DNA from: Vibrio sp. LaRot3
GTDB lineage: Bacteria > Pseudomonadota > Gammaproteobacteria > Enterobacterales > Vibrionaceae
Assembly: GCF_027587025.1 (NCBI RefSeq)
Contig: NZ_JAPPTI010000001.1
Span: 1,302,001 to 1,366,000 of the forward strand
Direction: 5' to 3'
Length of the DNA: 64,000 nt
Shown here: piece by piece, positions 50,285 through 61,952 of the stretch
Numbering within the stretch: the stretch's first letter is position 1
How the letters are laid out: each line of letters opens with the position of its first letter
The notes under the pieces: generated by a model
Database searches by the model: none
What the model was told of the DNA's origin: nothing
What the model saw: the letters and a program-made list of their open reading frames with translations, nothing else
Translations under genes and position numbers: made by a program

Positions 50285-50986
50285 TTATTCGCGGCCTGGC
50301 AGTTTTTTCCACGCCACCGTGTCACGTAAGTAAACAGGGCTGGCATCTTCTGCACTCACAGTTTGATCTTTTTGCCATGCAAACTTAGCCACTTGCACAA
50401 TATCTTGCGCGTCAGGGAACTGCACATCGCCCGCTGTACGAGTGATAGCAAGACCAGCCAATTCATCTTGGTAAGCCGCCCAACCCGTACCCGCTGTAGT
50501 CCATGTTTGCTCGTCAGCTGTTGCTTGTTCAACCAAGTTAGCAGGCGCAATAACACATTCCGCATCAACCGCTGCCCATTCACCATTATCTTGACGAGAG
50601 TAACGTCCCCAATACACTTCACTCATACGTGCATCAATAGCACAAGCTACGTTGGTGACGCCATGAACTCGATAAGAGCCTTGAGCCATTGCTTCTAGCG
50701 TCGATACGCCAATCATAGGAAGCTCAGCACCAAAGGCAAGGCCTTGTGCAATACCAATACCGATACGCACACCAGTAAAGCTACCCGGACCACGGCCAAA
50801 AGCTAATGCATCAAGCTCTGCTAGCGTAAGACCCGCTTCCTTTAGCACTTCGTCTACCATAGGCAGAATTTTCTTAGTGTGGTCACGCGGGGCAACTTCA
50901 CTACGTACGTACACTTTGTCGTCAACCAATAGGGCAACAGAGCAATTTTCTGTTGCAGTATCTAAAGCAAGGATCTTTACGCTCAT
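50285..50986 (-). CDS. tsaB: tRNA threonylcarbamoyladenosine biosynthesis protein TsaB
   Basis: A 233-residue ASKHA-fold protein that with TsaD and TsaE makes the t6A modification of tRNAs decoding ANN codons. It starts [20 protein letters not shown] and has [15 protein letters not shown]. The frame is open to a TTG at 50989, but the ATG at 50986 is the natural start. It follows yoaA by eight bases, as in E. coli. Confidence 0.95.
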   Translation of the reverse strand: MSVKILALDTATENCSVALLVDDKVYVRSEVAPRDHTKKILPMVDEVLKEAGLTLAELDALAFGRGPGSFTGVRIGIGIAQGLAFGAELPMIGVSTLEAMAQGSYRVHGVTNVACAIDARMSEVYWGRYSRQDNGEWAAVDAECVIAPANLVEQATADEQTWTTAGTGWAAYQDELAGLAITRTAGDVQFPDAQDIVQVAKFAWQKDQTVSAEDASPVYLRDTVAWKKLPGRE

Positions 50987-50994
50987 CAAAATCT

Positions 50995-52920
50995 CTAATT
51001 TGTATCTGTTTGTATCTGTTGAAGGAAGTGGTCAACTTTCGCCAAATCTCGCGTGCGCGGAATTGGCGGTAAACTAGCAAGAAAAACACCGCCGTAATCA
51101 CGAGTCACCAATCGGTTATCACAAATGATCAACGCACCTTTGTCTTTCTTATCGCGAATCAATCGCCCCACTCCCTGCTTAAGGGTAATCACCGCGTCGG
51201 GTAACTGCACTTGAGCAAATGGGTCACCGCCTTTCAATCGACAATCTTCAATTCGCGCTTTTAGCAGCGGATCGTCTGGGGCAGTAAACGGTAATTTATC
51301 GATAATAACACAGCTCAGGGTGTCACCTCTAACATCAATGCCTTCCCAAAAGGCACCGGTAGCCACCAGCAGCGCATTACCCAGTTCCATAAACTCGGCC
51401 AGCGTTTTCTGTTTACTGGTTTCACCCTGCATGAGTACCGGAACGGTCAAAACCTCTCTAAAGCGTTCTCCAAGATCGCGCATCATGCTGTGCGATGTAC
51501 ATAAAAAGAAGCATCGCCCTTGGTTTTTCTCTATCACAGGAGCCAACATACGCACCAGCTTATCGGCTAAGCCTGCACTATTGGGCTCAGGCAAATAGCG
51601 AGGCACACACAAACGCGCTTGGCTTTGATAGTCAAACGGGCTAGGTAATGACATTTGCTGCTGAGGCTTTAAACCTAAACGCGCCGTGAAATGGCCGAAG
51701 TCGTCATTTACCGCCAACGTCGCCGAGGTAAATACCCACGCGCCTTGCTTTAACTCAATCTGCTCTTGAAACTTATCGGCCACCGATAAAGGCGTGATAT
51801 GTAAGCTGAAATGACGCGGGGACGTATCAAACCAATATGAGTAGCCAGTGATGGAAACATCACATACCCGCTCTATGCGGCCTTTGATTAAGTTCGCTCG
51901 CTCAAATGCTGTATCTAGCAACTGACTTCGCCCGAGGGCAATTTTGAGCACTTCAATAGCAAAATCGAGTGCTTCGATTAAGCGCTCCATCTCCCTTGCA
52001 ATCGAGGGAGATTGCAACGCTTCACGCCAGTTACCACGAAATCCGGGTTCACCTAATGTGATGCGTAAATCCATCGCACATTGAACCAACTTCTCGGCCA
52101 CTTTTTGTAGCTGGCGCATATCTTTTGCTTCGGTGCGATAACCAATTTCAATGTCTTTCGCCAGCTCTTGAACTTGGCGGCTAGATACTGACTGGCCAAA
52201 ATATTGGCTAGCAATATCTGGTAACTGGTGGGCTTCATCAAAGATAAATACATCAGCTTCAGGGATCAGTTCGCCAAAGCCCGTTTCTTTGATCGCTAAA
52301 TCGGCTAAAAACAAGTGATGGTTCACCACCACCACGTCAGCATCAAGCGCTTTCTTACGTGCTTTCAATACGAAGCAATCAGTGTAACTTGGGCAATCTT
52401 TGCCTAAACAGTTGTCATTGGTTGAAGTGATGGTGGGAATAACTGGACTATCCTCTGCGATGGCATCGCAATCACCAAGGTCACCCGTTTTGGTTTCCGA
52501 TGACCAACTACGCACTTTTATCAACTGGCTTAACAACGTTGGATCAGCATGATGACCATGACTTTCAATCATTTGGCGACTGAGTCTATCCAGACAAAGG
52601 TAGTTTGCGCGCCCTTTCAGTAACGCAACTTGGCCATAAAAGCCCAGTGCGCTGACCATCAAGGGGAGATCTCGGTGGAAAAGTTGTTCTTGGAGGTTTT
52701 TAGAACCCGTACTAATGATGGTTTTCTTCCCACTCAGCAAAGCGGGCACTAGGTAGGCAAAAGTTTTACCTGTTCCTGTTCCTGCCTCTATCACCAGCTG
52801 GCCTTGAGATTTGATCGCTTTACGAACAGCCTCGGCCATATCAAGCTGAGCTTGTCGTGGCTGAAAGCCCGGAATCGCTTTGCCTAAAGCGCCATCTTGA
52901 GAAAAGGTTTTAGAGATCAT
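50995..52920 (-). CDS. yoaA: YoaA, XPD/DinG-family DNA helicase with iron-sulfur cluster
   Basis: A 641-residue superfamily 2 helicase. Walker A is EAGTGTGKT, the DEAH box is FDEAHQLPD, and four cysteines in the [18 protein letters not shown] region form the Fe-S cluster typical of DinG/XPD. The C-terminal motif [12 protein letters not shown] is motif VI. In E. coli YoaA works with the polymerase III chi subunit in repair of stalled forks. A longer frame reaches 52998. The ATG at 52920 gives the family start ([20 protein letters not shown]). Its ribosome site is weak. Confidence 0.93.
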   Translation of the reverse strand: MISKTFSQDGALGKAIPGFQPRQAQLDMAEAVRKAIKSQGQLVIEAGTGTGKTFAYLVPALLSGKKTIISTGSKNLQEQLFHRDLPLMVSALGFYGQVALLKGRANYLCLDRLSRQMIESHGHHADPTLLSQLIKVRSWSSETKTGDLGDCDAIAEDSPVIPTITSTNDNCLGKDCPSYTDCFVLKARKKALDADVVVVNHHLFLADLAIKETGFGELIPEADVFIFDEAHQLPDIASQYFGQSVSSRQVQELAKDIEIGYRTEAKDMRQLQKVAEKLVQCAMDLRITLGEPGFRGNWREALQSPSIAREMERLIEALDFAIEVLKIALGRSQLLDTAFERANLIKGRIERVCDVSITGYSYWFDTSPRHFSLHITPLSVADKFQEQIELKQGAWVFTSATLAVNDDFGHFTARLGLKPQQQMSLPSPFDYQSQARLCVPRYLPEPNSAGLADKLVRMLAPVIEKNQGRCFFLCTSHSMMRDLGERFREVLTVPVLMQGETSKQKTLAEFMELGNALLVATGAFWEGIDVRGDTLSCVIIDKLPFTAPDDPLLKARIEDCRLKGGDPFAQVQLPDAVITLKQGVGRLIRDKKDKGALIICDNRLVTRDYGGVFLASLPPIPRTRDLAKVDHFLQQIQTDTN

Positions 52921-53034
52921 GCAACTGCTGCGGGTAACCAAAAACCAAAGTATACCTGATCGATTTTTAAATAAGTATCCAAACCCTTCGGCCGACAATA
53001 GCCTCAGCCGAAAGGCATTTACGCAAGTTTGGCG

Positions 53035-53457
53035 TTAAATCGCCTCACCGTTTACCGTTACTGCGACATCAATATTGCCACGCACAGCATTTGAATATGG
53101 GCACACTTGGTGAGCCACTCGAGTAAGTTCTAATGCTTGCGATTGCGGCAACTCAAGCTCAACCTGTAGAGACACCGTTAAAGCAAAGCCACCTGCTTCA
53201 TTCGGGCCGATGCCTACCTGTGCCGTTACAGGCGCTTGCTTCAAAGCCACTTTTGCTTCGCGAGCAACGTGCAGCAATGCATTTGAGAAACACGCCGAAT
53301 ATCCCGCAGCAAATAGCTGTTCAGGGTTGGTTGCAACACCACTTCCACCCATCTCTTTTGGATAAGACAGCTCTAGGTCTAACAGACCATCGTCGGTTTT
53401 TACTTGACCATTACGACCAGCCAATGCAGTTGCTTGTGTTTTGTAGAGTGTAGACAT
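53035..53457 (-). CDS. ohrA: Organic hydroperoxide resistance protein OhrA
   Basis: A 140-residue OsmC/Ohr-family peroxidase that reduces organic hydroperoxides with lipoyl thiols. The two catalytic cysteines are Cys56 (YSACFSNALL) and Cys119 (VCPYSNAVRGN), and Arg/Glu partners are in place. It is divergent from ohrR, with two palindromic operators in the 131-base gap. It should be induced by organic hydroperoxides. Confidence 0.95.
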   Translation of the reverse strand: MSTLYKTQATALAGRNGQVKTDDGLLDLELSYPKEMGGSGVATNPEQLFAAGYSACFSNALLHVAREAKVALKQAPVTAQVGIGPNEAGGFALTVSLQVELELPQSQALELTRVAHQVCPYSNAVRGNIDVAVTVNGEAI

Positions 53458-53491
53458 ACGTGATTCCTTATTGGTGTTCTGATTCTTTTTA

Positions 53492-53515
53492 AATTAAATT
53501 GCGCGCAACTTAATT
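53492..53515. promoter_or_regulatory. Likely OhrR operator 1 (ohrA side)
   Basis: A 24-base near-perfect palindrome centred on TTGCGCGCAA, with AATTAA outside and TTAATT on the other side and a single mismatched pair. It lies 35 bases upstream of the ohrA start. MarR-type OhrR binds such AT-flanked inverted repeats. Confidence 0.75.
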
Positions 53516-53556
53516 GCCCTCTATCTTATGTCGAGACTAATATAAAATGCAACTAT

Positions 53557-53568
53557 ATTGTGCACAAT
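53557..53568. promoter_or_regulatory. Likely OhrR operator 2 (ohrR side)
   Basis: A perfect 12-base palindrome, ATTGTGCACAAT, with extra A/T pairs outside. It shares the TTGYGCRCAA core with operator 1 and ends 20 bases before the ohrR start. This suggests that OhrR represses both genes. Confidence 0.75.
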
Positions 53569-53588
53569 TTATTTTTAGGAATCAGATC

Positions 53589-54047
53589 ATGAGCCAATGT
53601 GAATTCACTCAATCATTAACCGATGACGAGAAACTTCTTCTTGATAATCAAGTCTGTTTCCCACTTTACAGCGCTGCGAATGCCGTGATTCGCGCTTATC
53701 GACCTCTGCTGGATGAGCTCGAGCTTACTTACTCTCAATATTTGGTAATGATGGTTTTATGGGAAAGCGATGGAGCGAGTGTTAAAGCGATAGGGTCTCG
53801 GTTGCACCTTGATTCGGGCACGCTAACTCCGTTACTCAAACGCTTAGAAAGCAAAGGTTATGTGACTCGTGGTCGAAGTGAAGAGGACGAGCGAGTGCGT
53901 GTGCTTAACTTAACTGAGCAAGGATTAGCGCTGCATAAACAAGCCAAAACAATCCCCAACGCAATGAAATGCAAAATTGATTTAAGTTTAGATGAATTGC
54001 TTACTTTAAAAGCGTTATGTGAAAAAGTGCTCAACAAACTGAATTAA
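53589..54047 (+). CDS. ohrR: Organic hydroperoxide sensor-repressor OhrR (MarR family)
   Basis: A 152-residue MarR winged-helix regulator. The reactive Cys23 ([15 protein letters not shown]) is the sensor Cys of OhrR. The winged helix follows with [31 protein letters not shown]. The frame is open 14 codons earlier, but AGGAA precedes the ATG at 53589, and the resulting start fits the family. Cys23 oxidation should release DNA and induce ohrA. Confidence 0.94.
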   Translation: MSQCEFTQSLTDDEKLLLDNQVCFPLYSAANAVIRAYRPLLDELELTYSQYLVMMVLWESDGASVKAIGSRLHLDSGTLTPLLKRLESKGYVTRGRSEEDERVRVLNLTEQGLALHKQAKTIPNAMKCKIDLSLDELLTLKALCEKVLNKLN

Positions 54048-54134
54048 ACTGATGGTTCACACGGCAAATTGGTTGAGCCAATTGATGTCAGCCCCTAAAA
54101 TGAGCGCCTTATTCCCTATATTCAGGATACAAAC

Positions 54135-54383
54135 ATGAGCGATAACAACGCAAAACCAGAATTGCCAGATCACCTAGCTGGTAACCCACGCAGCCCACAC
54201 TATGTTGCGGAGTGTTTTGAACACCACATTGGTATTCGTCTAAACGGCAAAGAGCGTACTGATGTAGAAGAATACTGCATCAGCGAAGGTTGGGTAAAAA
54301 TCGCTTCACCAAAAGCAAAAGACCGTTACGGCAACCCAATGCTAATCAAGCTTAAAGGCGAAGTGGAAGCGTTCTACAAGTAA
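54135..54383 (+). CDS. DUF3297 family protein
   Basis: An 82-residue protein of the DUF3297 family, with LPDHLAGNPRSPHYV, FEHHIGIRLNGKERTDVEEY and a C-terminal KLKGEVEAFYK. It is found widely in proteobacteria and is of unknown function; in some records it is mislabelled as a glutathione peroxidase. It lies 87 bases after ohrR, same direction, with its own ribosome site. Co-transcription with ohrR is possible. Confidence 0.9.
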   Translation: MSDNNAKPELPDHLAGNPRSPHYVAECFEHHIGIRLNGKERTDVEEYCISEGWVKIASPKAKDRYGNPMLIKLKGEVEAFYK

Positions 54384-54403
54384 TCGCACATCCCTATTAT
54401 TAA

Positions 54404-54440
54404 GCGCATAGAACCTTAAGGTTTTATGCGCTTTTTTTAT
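54404..54440 (+). terminator. Rho-independent terminator after the DUF3297 gene
   Basis: AGCGCATAGAACCTT and AAGGTTTTATGCGCT (54404-54433) form a long hairpin with one mismatch, followed by a run of T. Confidence 0.87.
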
Positions 54441-54461
54441 TCACTGCGAATCTAAAATCTA

Positions 54462-55154
54462 TCAAGAGATAGCCAATTGAACCGCCTGCTCCGCATGTAT
54501 CGCGGTAGTATCATACAAAGGGACTTGGGTATGCTGCTGGTCAATCAATAATGCAATTTCAGTACAACCAAGAATCACCGCTTGAGCGCCCTGCCCAGCT
54601 AAATGCTCTACGATCTCGACGTATTTTTGTCTCGATTCAGCACGAATCTCACCTAAGCAAAGCTCGTTGTAAATAATCTCGTGCACCGTTGTGATGTCAT
54701 CGCTATTAGGAACTAACACATCAATACCAAAATTCTCGATCAGTCGGCTCTTATAAAAATCTTGTTCCATGGTGAAACGCGTACCCAATAGACCAACTTT
54801 GCTTACGCCATCTAATTGCAACTTTTGCGCTGTCGCGTCTGCGATGTGCAAAATTGGAATGTCGATATTGGCTTCAATCTCACTGGCTACTTTATGCATA
54901 GTGTTAGTGCAAATCATCAAAAAATCTGCACCGCCCGCTTCAACTGATTTCGCCGCATCCGATAGTATGACTGCGGTTTCATCCCATTTTCCTTGATGTT
55001 GGAGCTTTTCAATTTCTTCAAAATTCACACTATAAAGGCAGATTTTTGCTGAGTGCAAACCGCCTAGCTCGCGCTTCACCCCTTGGTTAATCGCTTTATA
55101 GTAGCTTGCGGTTGATTCCCAACTCATGCCACCTAGCATGCCGATTGTTTTCAT
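54462..55154 (-). CDS. Aspartate/glutamate racemase family protein (YgeA-like)
   Basis: A 230-residue PLP-independent racemase. The two catalytic cysteines are Cys82 (MICTNTMHK) and Cys197 (ILGCTEIALL), and the start MKTIGMLGGMSWEST is typical of the aspartate racemase branch. E. coli YgeA, a homologue, has broad amino-acid racemase activity. The physiological substrate is unknown. The gene is transcribed alone. Confidence 0.9.
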   Translation of the reverse strand: MKTIGMLGGMSWESTASYYKAINQGVKRELGGLHSAKICLYSVNFEEIEKLQHQGKWDETAVILSDAAKSVEAGGADFLMICTNTMHKVASEIEANIDIPILHIADATAQKLQLDGVSKVGLLGTRFTMEQDFYKSRLIENFGIDVLVPNSDDITTVHEIIYNELCLGEIRAESRQKYVEIVEHLAGQGAQAVILGCTEIALLIDQQHTQVPLYDTTAIHAEQAVQLAIS

Positions 55155-55232
55155 TTGTGTTTCCCTTGCTAACCATTGAAGCGATACTTCACACTATCAA
55201 CCGTCAGTTGTAATCTCAATACACCTTTAGAC

Positions 55233-55262
55233 AAATAAAAACGCGGCTCAAATGAGCCGCGT
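55233..55262 (-). terminator. Rho-independent terminator of the 66-residue protein gene
   Basis: ACGCGGCTCA (55241-55250) pairs with TGAGCCGCGT (55253-55262). The A-tract at 55233-55240 gives T on the minus strand. Confidence 0.88.
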
Positions 55263-55284
55263 CGGAATCTGGTTGAATTGACGT

Positions 55285-55485
55285 TTAACGTCGTTGAAGA
55301 TAGCGCGATAACCACGCTGGGCCAGCAAAGTCATTATGGCTATCAATGATTGCTTTCGCCGCATCACTTGGTGAAGCCTTGTTGTCCCACATTTCGGTTA
55401 GGATAGCTTCGTCTATTTCACATTCGCCTAGTAATGCACTTACTCGCTCAGAATATAATTTACGTGCTAATAGCTCTTTATCCAT
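55285..55485 (-). CDS. Small acidic protein of unknown function (66 residues)
   Basis: A 66-residue soluble, mostly helical product (MDKELLARKLYSERVSALLG, then EIDEAILTEMWDNKASPSDAA, ending WLSRYLQRR). No motif I know. The frame is open to 55527, but AAGGTGG precedes the ATG at 55485. It has its own strong terminator, which supports a real gene. It is divergent from purU. Confidence 0.75.
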   Translation of the reverse strand: MDKELLARKLYSERVSALLGECEIDEAILTEMWDNKASPSDAAKAIIDSHNDFAGPAWLSRYLQRR

Positions 55486-55643
55486 ACATACCACCTTAAG
55501 ACGCTCAAATGAGAAAAGAATCTTCAACCGTGCAACGAAAATAATCGTAAAAGAGTATCTTCGTCGAGATAACCTACTCCTATTTAAGTAGATTTTCTGT
55601 TGAATTCAACTTGATATTAGTTTAATTGTTAGGGAAGTTTTGC

Positions 55644-55671
55644 GGGTTAGCTCACCCTTCAGGGGCCCTGA
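55644..55671 (+). promoter_or_regulatory. purU leader hairpins
   Basis: GGGT (55644-55647) pairs with ACCC (55654-55657), directly followed by the perfect palindrome TCAGGGGCCCTGA (55659-55671) and an A-tract. These lie 46 bases before the purU start, with no T-run. They could form a leader structure or protein site. I cannot match them to a known riboswitch class. Confidence 0.3.
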
Positions 55672-55717
55672 AAAAATTCACCATACGAAAAAAATAATTC
55701 ACGGAAGTACGTACGAA

Positions 55718-56551
55718 ATGGAAAAGAAAACACTGCTTACACACTGTAGCGACGCGCCTGGACTCATCTCCAAGATCACGAATATCTGTTACAAGCACCA
55801 GCTGAATATTATTCATAACAATGAATTTGTTGATAACTCGAGTGGCCACTTTTTTATGCGCACCGAACTGGAGGGGTACTTTAATGATCAAACCCTTCTT
55901 GCAGATCTCGATCAGGCGCTTCCAAGCGGAGCAAAACGCAAACTTGTCGACTCTAGCCGCAAACGCGTTGTCATTTTGGTCACCAAAGAAGCGCACTGCT
56001 TAGGTGATATTTTAATGAAGACCTACGACGGCAGTTTAGATATTGAAATTGCCGCCGTTGTCGGCAACTACGATATTCTTCAAGGTCTGACAGAAAAATT
56101 CGATATTCCTTACCACCATGTCAGCCATGAAGGTTTGTCTCGTGAAGAACATGAGCAAGCAATGCTAAAAGTAATCGATGAATACCAAGCCGATTATCTA
56201 GTATTGGCTAAATACATGCGTGTATTAACACCGGGGTTTGTGGAAAAGTACCATCACAAGATCCTCAATATCCATCACAGCTTCTTACCTGCATTCATTG
56301 GTGCTAAGCCTTATCAACAAGCGTATGACCGCGGAGTGAAAATCATCGGTGCGACCGCGCACTTTGTCACCAACGACCTTGATGAAGGCCCAATCATCAA
56401 GCAAGACGTGATTCCTGTGGATCATAACTTCAGTGCGAAAGACATGGCACAAGCAGGCCGCGATGTAGAGAAAAACGTGCTCAGTAAAGCGCTTAACAAA
56501 GTCGTTAATGACCACGTATTTGTGTACGGCAATAAAACCGTGATCTTGTAA
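55718..56551 (+). CDS. purU: Formyltetrahydrofolate deformylase
   Basis: A 277-residue enzyme that hydrolyses 10-formyl-THF to THF and formate, balancing one-carbon units and supplying formate for PurT. The N-terminal ACT domain (about 4-80) is followed by a formyltransferase domain with NIHHSFLPAFIGAKPY (Asn184, His186, His187) and VTNDLDEGPI. The upstream frame to 55640 is open but unlike the family. GGAAG precedes the ATG at 55718 and the length equals E. coli PurU (280). Confidence 0.94.
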   Translation: MEKKTLLTHCSDAPGLISKITNICYKHQLNIIHNNEFVDNSSGHFFMRTELEGYFNDQTLLADLDQALPSGAKRKLVDSSRKRVVILVTKEAHCLGDILMKTYDGSLDIEIAAVVGNYDILQGLTEKFDIPYHHVSHEGLSREEHEQAMLKVIDEYQADYLVLAKYMRVLTPGFVEKYHHKILNIHHSFLPAFIGAKPYQQAYDRGVKIIGATAHFVTNDLDEGPIIKQDVIPVDHNFSAKDMAQAGRDVEKNVLSKALNKVVNDHVFVYGNKTVIL

Positions 56552-56564
56552 GTCGCATAGATTA

Positions 56565-56595
56565 AAAACGCCCTCTCACAATGAGAGGGCGTTTT
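56565..56595. terminator. Bidirectional terminator between purU and fadH
   Basis: AAAACGCCCTCTCA (56565-56578) pairs with TGAGAGGGCGTTTT (56582-56595) around CAA, a very strong hairpin with T on both strands. Confidence 0.94.
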
Positions 56596-56620
56596 ATTTG
56601 TTAAACAGTTAACTCAACCG

Positions 56621-58636
<2,016 letters not shown>

Positions 58637-58867
58637 TTAATTATTATCTTTCTGGTCTGACCAGACTAAGACCTAATTACACAAAAATCAAACAATCGTT
58701 TACATTTTTGAAACATCACGCATTCTATAACGTAGAAAGTTGGTTGAAATGGTCGTTCCTTGACTAGATTTATAAATGAATCCTTTCAACGTCTAGCTAG
58801 AAACCAATAGATTCAGTAGGATATAAGGTTCATCGTCAGAACCTGTGGATCCCACAGCGGAGAAAAA

Positions 58868-60718
58868 ATGAAAAAAGTATTCAAGTTTATCGGCTTGTTT
58901 TTCAAAGGGATTTGGAAACTCATCACCTTTATCCGAGTCGCCATTGTTAATTTACTGTTTTTGGCAGTGATTGCTTCCATGTACTTCTTGTACAGCACAT
59001 CAGAAACACCAGAACCTCAGGTTCAGCAGTCTTCTGCACTGATCCTCAATATCTCTGGCCCTATAGTTGAGCAATCTAGCTACACCAATCCTATGGATTC
59101 ATTTACTGGATCTTTGTTTGGTCAAGACCTGCCAAAAGAAAACGTATTGTTTGACATTGTGAATACCATTCGCAAAGCGAAAGATGACTCCAACATTACC
59201 GGGATCGTTCTGGCACTAAGAGATATGCCAGAGACCAACCTGACTAAATTACGTTACATCGCTAAAGCACTGAACGAGTTTAAGGCGTCAGGCAAACCCG
59301 TTTATGCTGTCAGTGATTTTTATAACCAAAGCCAATACTACCTAGCGAGCTACGCAGATAAGATTTACATGGCACCTGATGGTGCGGTCATGATCAAAGG
59401 CTACAGCGCTTACTCAATGTACTACAAAACCTTGCTAGAGAAGCTCGATGTAAACACACACGTATTCCGCGTTGGTACTTATAAATCAGCTATTGAGCCT
59501 TTTGTGCGTGACGATATGTCTGATGCAGCAAAAGAGTCTGCGACTCGCTGGTTAAGCCAACTTTGGGGCGCGTATGTTGATGATGTGGCAACGAACCGCG
59601 AAATCACGCCTCAATCACTGAACCCAACCATGGATGAGTTCCTATCGCTAATGAAAGAGTCTGGCGGTGACTTAGCTGCGCTGTCACTCAAAGCAGGGTT
59701 AGTAGACCAATTAGCGACACGCCAAGAAGTTCGTAAAGAGCTGATTGAAGCCTTCGGCAGCGATGGCGGTGACAGCTACCCTTACATCGATTACTACGAA
59801 TACTCAGCAACCATGACGCCGGACTTTGACATCAACAGTGATGACATCGCTATTGTTGTCGCAAGCGGTGCGATTATGGATGGCGTACAACCTCGCGGTA
59901 CGGTTGGCGGTGACACCGTCGCATCCCTACTACGTCAAGCACGCAATGACGACAAAGTGAAAGCGGTGGTTCTACGTGTAGATAGCCCAGGAGGCAGTGC
60001 ATTTGCTTCAGAAGTTATCCGCAATGAAATTCAGGCGCTGAAAGAAGCTGGCAAACCTGTGGTTGTGTCTATGTCTAGCCTCGCGGCATCGGGTGGCTAC
60101 TGGATCTCAATGAGTGCCGACCAAATCATCGCTCAGCCAACGACATTGACTGGCTCTATCGGTATTTTCAGTGTGATCACTACCTTTGAAAAAGGTCTCA
60201 ACAATATCGGCGTTTACACCGACGGCGTGGGCACATCGCCATTCTCAGGTATCGGAGTGACCACAGGTCTTACTGATGATGCTGCTGACGCTTTCCAAAT
60301 GGGTATTGAGCATGGCTACCAACGCTTTATTAATCTTGTGAGCACCAACCGTGATATTGCCATCGATACTATGCCAAACATCGCTGAAGGCCGCGTATGG
60401 ACGGGCCAAGATGCGTTAGATCATGGCCTCGTGGACAAGATGGGTGATTTTGATGATGCAGTTGCCCTTGCTGCAAAACTGGCAGAGCTTGAAAGCTACA
60501 ACATTTATTGGGTTGAAGAGCCGCTTTCACCAGCAGAGCAGTTCTTCCAAGACTTCATGAACCAAGTAAAAGTAAACCTTGGTTTTGATGTGAGTTCGAT
60601 GCTGCCTGAAGCCCTTCAACCAGCGGCGACGCAGTTGGTTCAAGACGCAAGTTTACTGAACAGTTTTAACGATCCAAAAGGTCATTACGCCTTCTGTTTA
60701 AACTGCCAAGTTCAGTAA
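58868..60718 (+). CDS. sppA: Signal peptide peptidase SppA (67K type)
   Basis: A 616-residue inner-membrane protease of the long SppA type with two tandem S49 domains. An N-terminal membrane helix lies at about 22-42. The catalytic lysine is Lys206 (RVGTYKSAIEPF) in the first domain, and the nucleophile Ser408 (SSLAASGGYW) is in the second. It degrades cleaved signal peptides. GGAG precedes the ATG. ansA follows after a terminator, the same neighbour as in E. coli. Confidence 0.96.
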   Translation: MKKVFKFIGLFFKGIWKLITFIRVAIVNLLFLAVIASMYFLYSTSETPEPQVQQSSALILNISGPIVEQSSYTNPMDSFTGSLFGQDLPKENVLFDIVNTIRKAKDDSNITGIVLALRDMPETNLTKLRYIAKALNEFKASGKPVYAVSDFYNQSQYYLASYADKIYMAPDGAVMIKGYSAYSMYYKTLLEKLDVNTHVFRVGTYKSAIEPFVRDDMSDAAKESATRWLSQLWGAYVDDVATNREITPQSLNPTMDEFLSLMKESGGDLAALSLKAGLVDQLATRQEVRKELIEAFGSDGGDSYPYIDYYEYSATMTPDFDINSDDIAIVVASGAIMDGVQPRGTVGGDTVASLLRQARNDDKVKAVVLRVDSPGGSAFASEVIRNEIQALKEAGKPVVVSMSSLAASGGYWISMSADQIIAQPTTLTGSIGIFSVITTFEKGLNNIGVYTDGVGTSPFSGIGVTTGLTDDAADAFQMGIEHGYQRFINLVSTNRDIAIDTMPNIAEGRVWTGQDALDHGLVDKMGDFDDAVALAAKLAELESYNIYWVEEPLSPAEQFFQDFMNQVKVNLGFDVSSMLPEALQPAATQLVQDASLLNSFNDPKGHYAFCLNCQVQ

Positions 60719-60769
60719 CCGTATACTATTTGAGCGTTTAAACCTATATGCGCTCTAGGCCACAATTAG

Positions 60770-60802
60770 AGGGGTATGTCTGTGCGACATGCCCCTTTTT
60801 AT
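60770..60802 (+). terminator. Rho-independent terminator of sppA
   Basis: AGGGGTATGTC (60770-60780) pairs with GACATGCCCCT (60786-60796) with one mismatch, followed by T. Confidence 0.85.
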
Positions 60803-60864
60803 TGGTGAAGAATTGTTTATAATCGCCCGCTCTGTTCCCCCTACAATTAAACTGGTTTCGAGCA

Positions 60865-61881
60865 ATGGCAAGAAAACACATCTATATCGCCTACACGGGC
60901 GGTACCATTGGTATGCAGAAGTCACATGATCACGGTTACGTGCCTGTTGCGGGCTTTATGGAAAAGCAACTTGCAAGCATGCCAGAGTTTCAACGTCCGG
61001 AGATGCCGGAGTTCACCATTCATGAGTACGATCCTCTGATCGACTCTTCTGACATGACCCCTGCTGACTGGCAGCAAATCGCAGACGACATCCGAGATAA
61101 TTACGATAAATATGATGGCTTTGTGATTTTGCATGGTACAGACACCATGGCTTACACCGCTTCAGCACTGTCGTTTATGCTGGAAAACTTGGGTAAACCT
61201 GTCATTGTGACCGGCTCACAAATTCCACTGGCGGAATTGCGCTCTGATGGCCAAGCAAACCTGCTAAACGCTTTACACATCGCAGCCAACTACCCAATCA
61301 ACGAAGTGACTCTGTTCTTCAACAACAAATTGATGCGCGGTAACCGCAGCACTAAATCACACGCTGATGGCTTCAATGCGTTTACTTCACCTAACCTACC
61401 TCCTCTACTTGAGGCGGGTATCAACATCCAAATCAGCAATGATATTCAGGTGAATGAGCAACCAGAGGGTGAGTTCAAAGTCCACGATATTACTCCGCAG
61501 CCAATTGGCGTGATCACCATGTACCCGGGTATTTCACACGAAGTGATTCGCAACACCTTGTTGCAACCTGTCAACGCGATGATTCTACTGACCTTTGGTG
61601 TGGGTAACGCACCACAAAACCCTGAGCTGTTAGCTCACCTTAAAGAAGCGTCAGAACGTGGTGTATTGGTCGTAAACTTAACTCAATGCCTTGCTGGTAA
61701 AGTGAATATGGGCGGCTACGCGACAGGTTGTGCATTAGCAGAATCTGGCGTGATCAGTGGTTATGATATGACGCCAGAAGCAGCACTCGCTAAACTGCAT
61801 TTCTTACTAAGCCAAGGCTTAACTTACGAACAAGTAAAAGTGAAGATGCAGCAAGTTCTGCGCGGTGAAATGTCTATCTAA
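60865..61881 (+). CDS. ansA: L-asparaginase I (cytoplasmic)
   Basis: A 338-residue asparaginase. The nucleophile Thr14 is in YTGGTIGMQKS and the second motif is LHGTDTMAYTASAL (Thr and Asp of the triad). There is no signal peptide, so it is the cytoplasmic, low-affinity type. It turns asparagine into aspartate and ammonia. Length equals E. coli AnsA (338). Confidence 0.96.
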   Translation: MARKHIYIAYTGGTIGMQKSHDHGYVPVAGFMEKQLASMPEFQRPEMPEFTIHEYDPLIDSSDMTPADWQQIADDIRDNYDKYDGFVILHGTDTMAYTASALSFMLENLGKPVIVTGSQIPLAELRSDGQANLLNALHIAANYPINEVTLFFNNKLMRGNRSTKSHADGFNAFTSPNLPPLLEAGINIQISNDIQVNEQPEGEFKVHDITPQPIGVITMYPGISHEVIRNTLLQPVNAMILLTFGVGNAPQNPELLAHLKEASERGVLVVNLTQCLAGKVNMGGYATGCALAESGVISGYDMTPEAALAKLHFLLSQGLTYEQVKVKMQQVLRGEMSI

Positions 61882-61902
61882 CGCGATTCACAATGATTGA
61901 TA

Positions 61903-61931
61903 AAGCCGACAGTGATGTCGGCTTGTTTGTT
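61903..61931 (+). terminator. Rho-independent terminator of ansA
   Basis: AAGCCGAC (61903-61910) pairs with GTCGGCTT (61917-61924) around AGTGAT, followed by a T-rich stretch. Confidence 0.82.
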
Positions 61932-61952
61932 TTGATCTTTAATAGCGACCAA

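Noticed and set aside
55593..55717. Known riboswitch (glycine, THF, purine) upstream of purU
   Set aside because: The conserved cores of those classes are not visible; only simple hairpins are seen.
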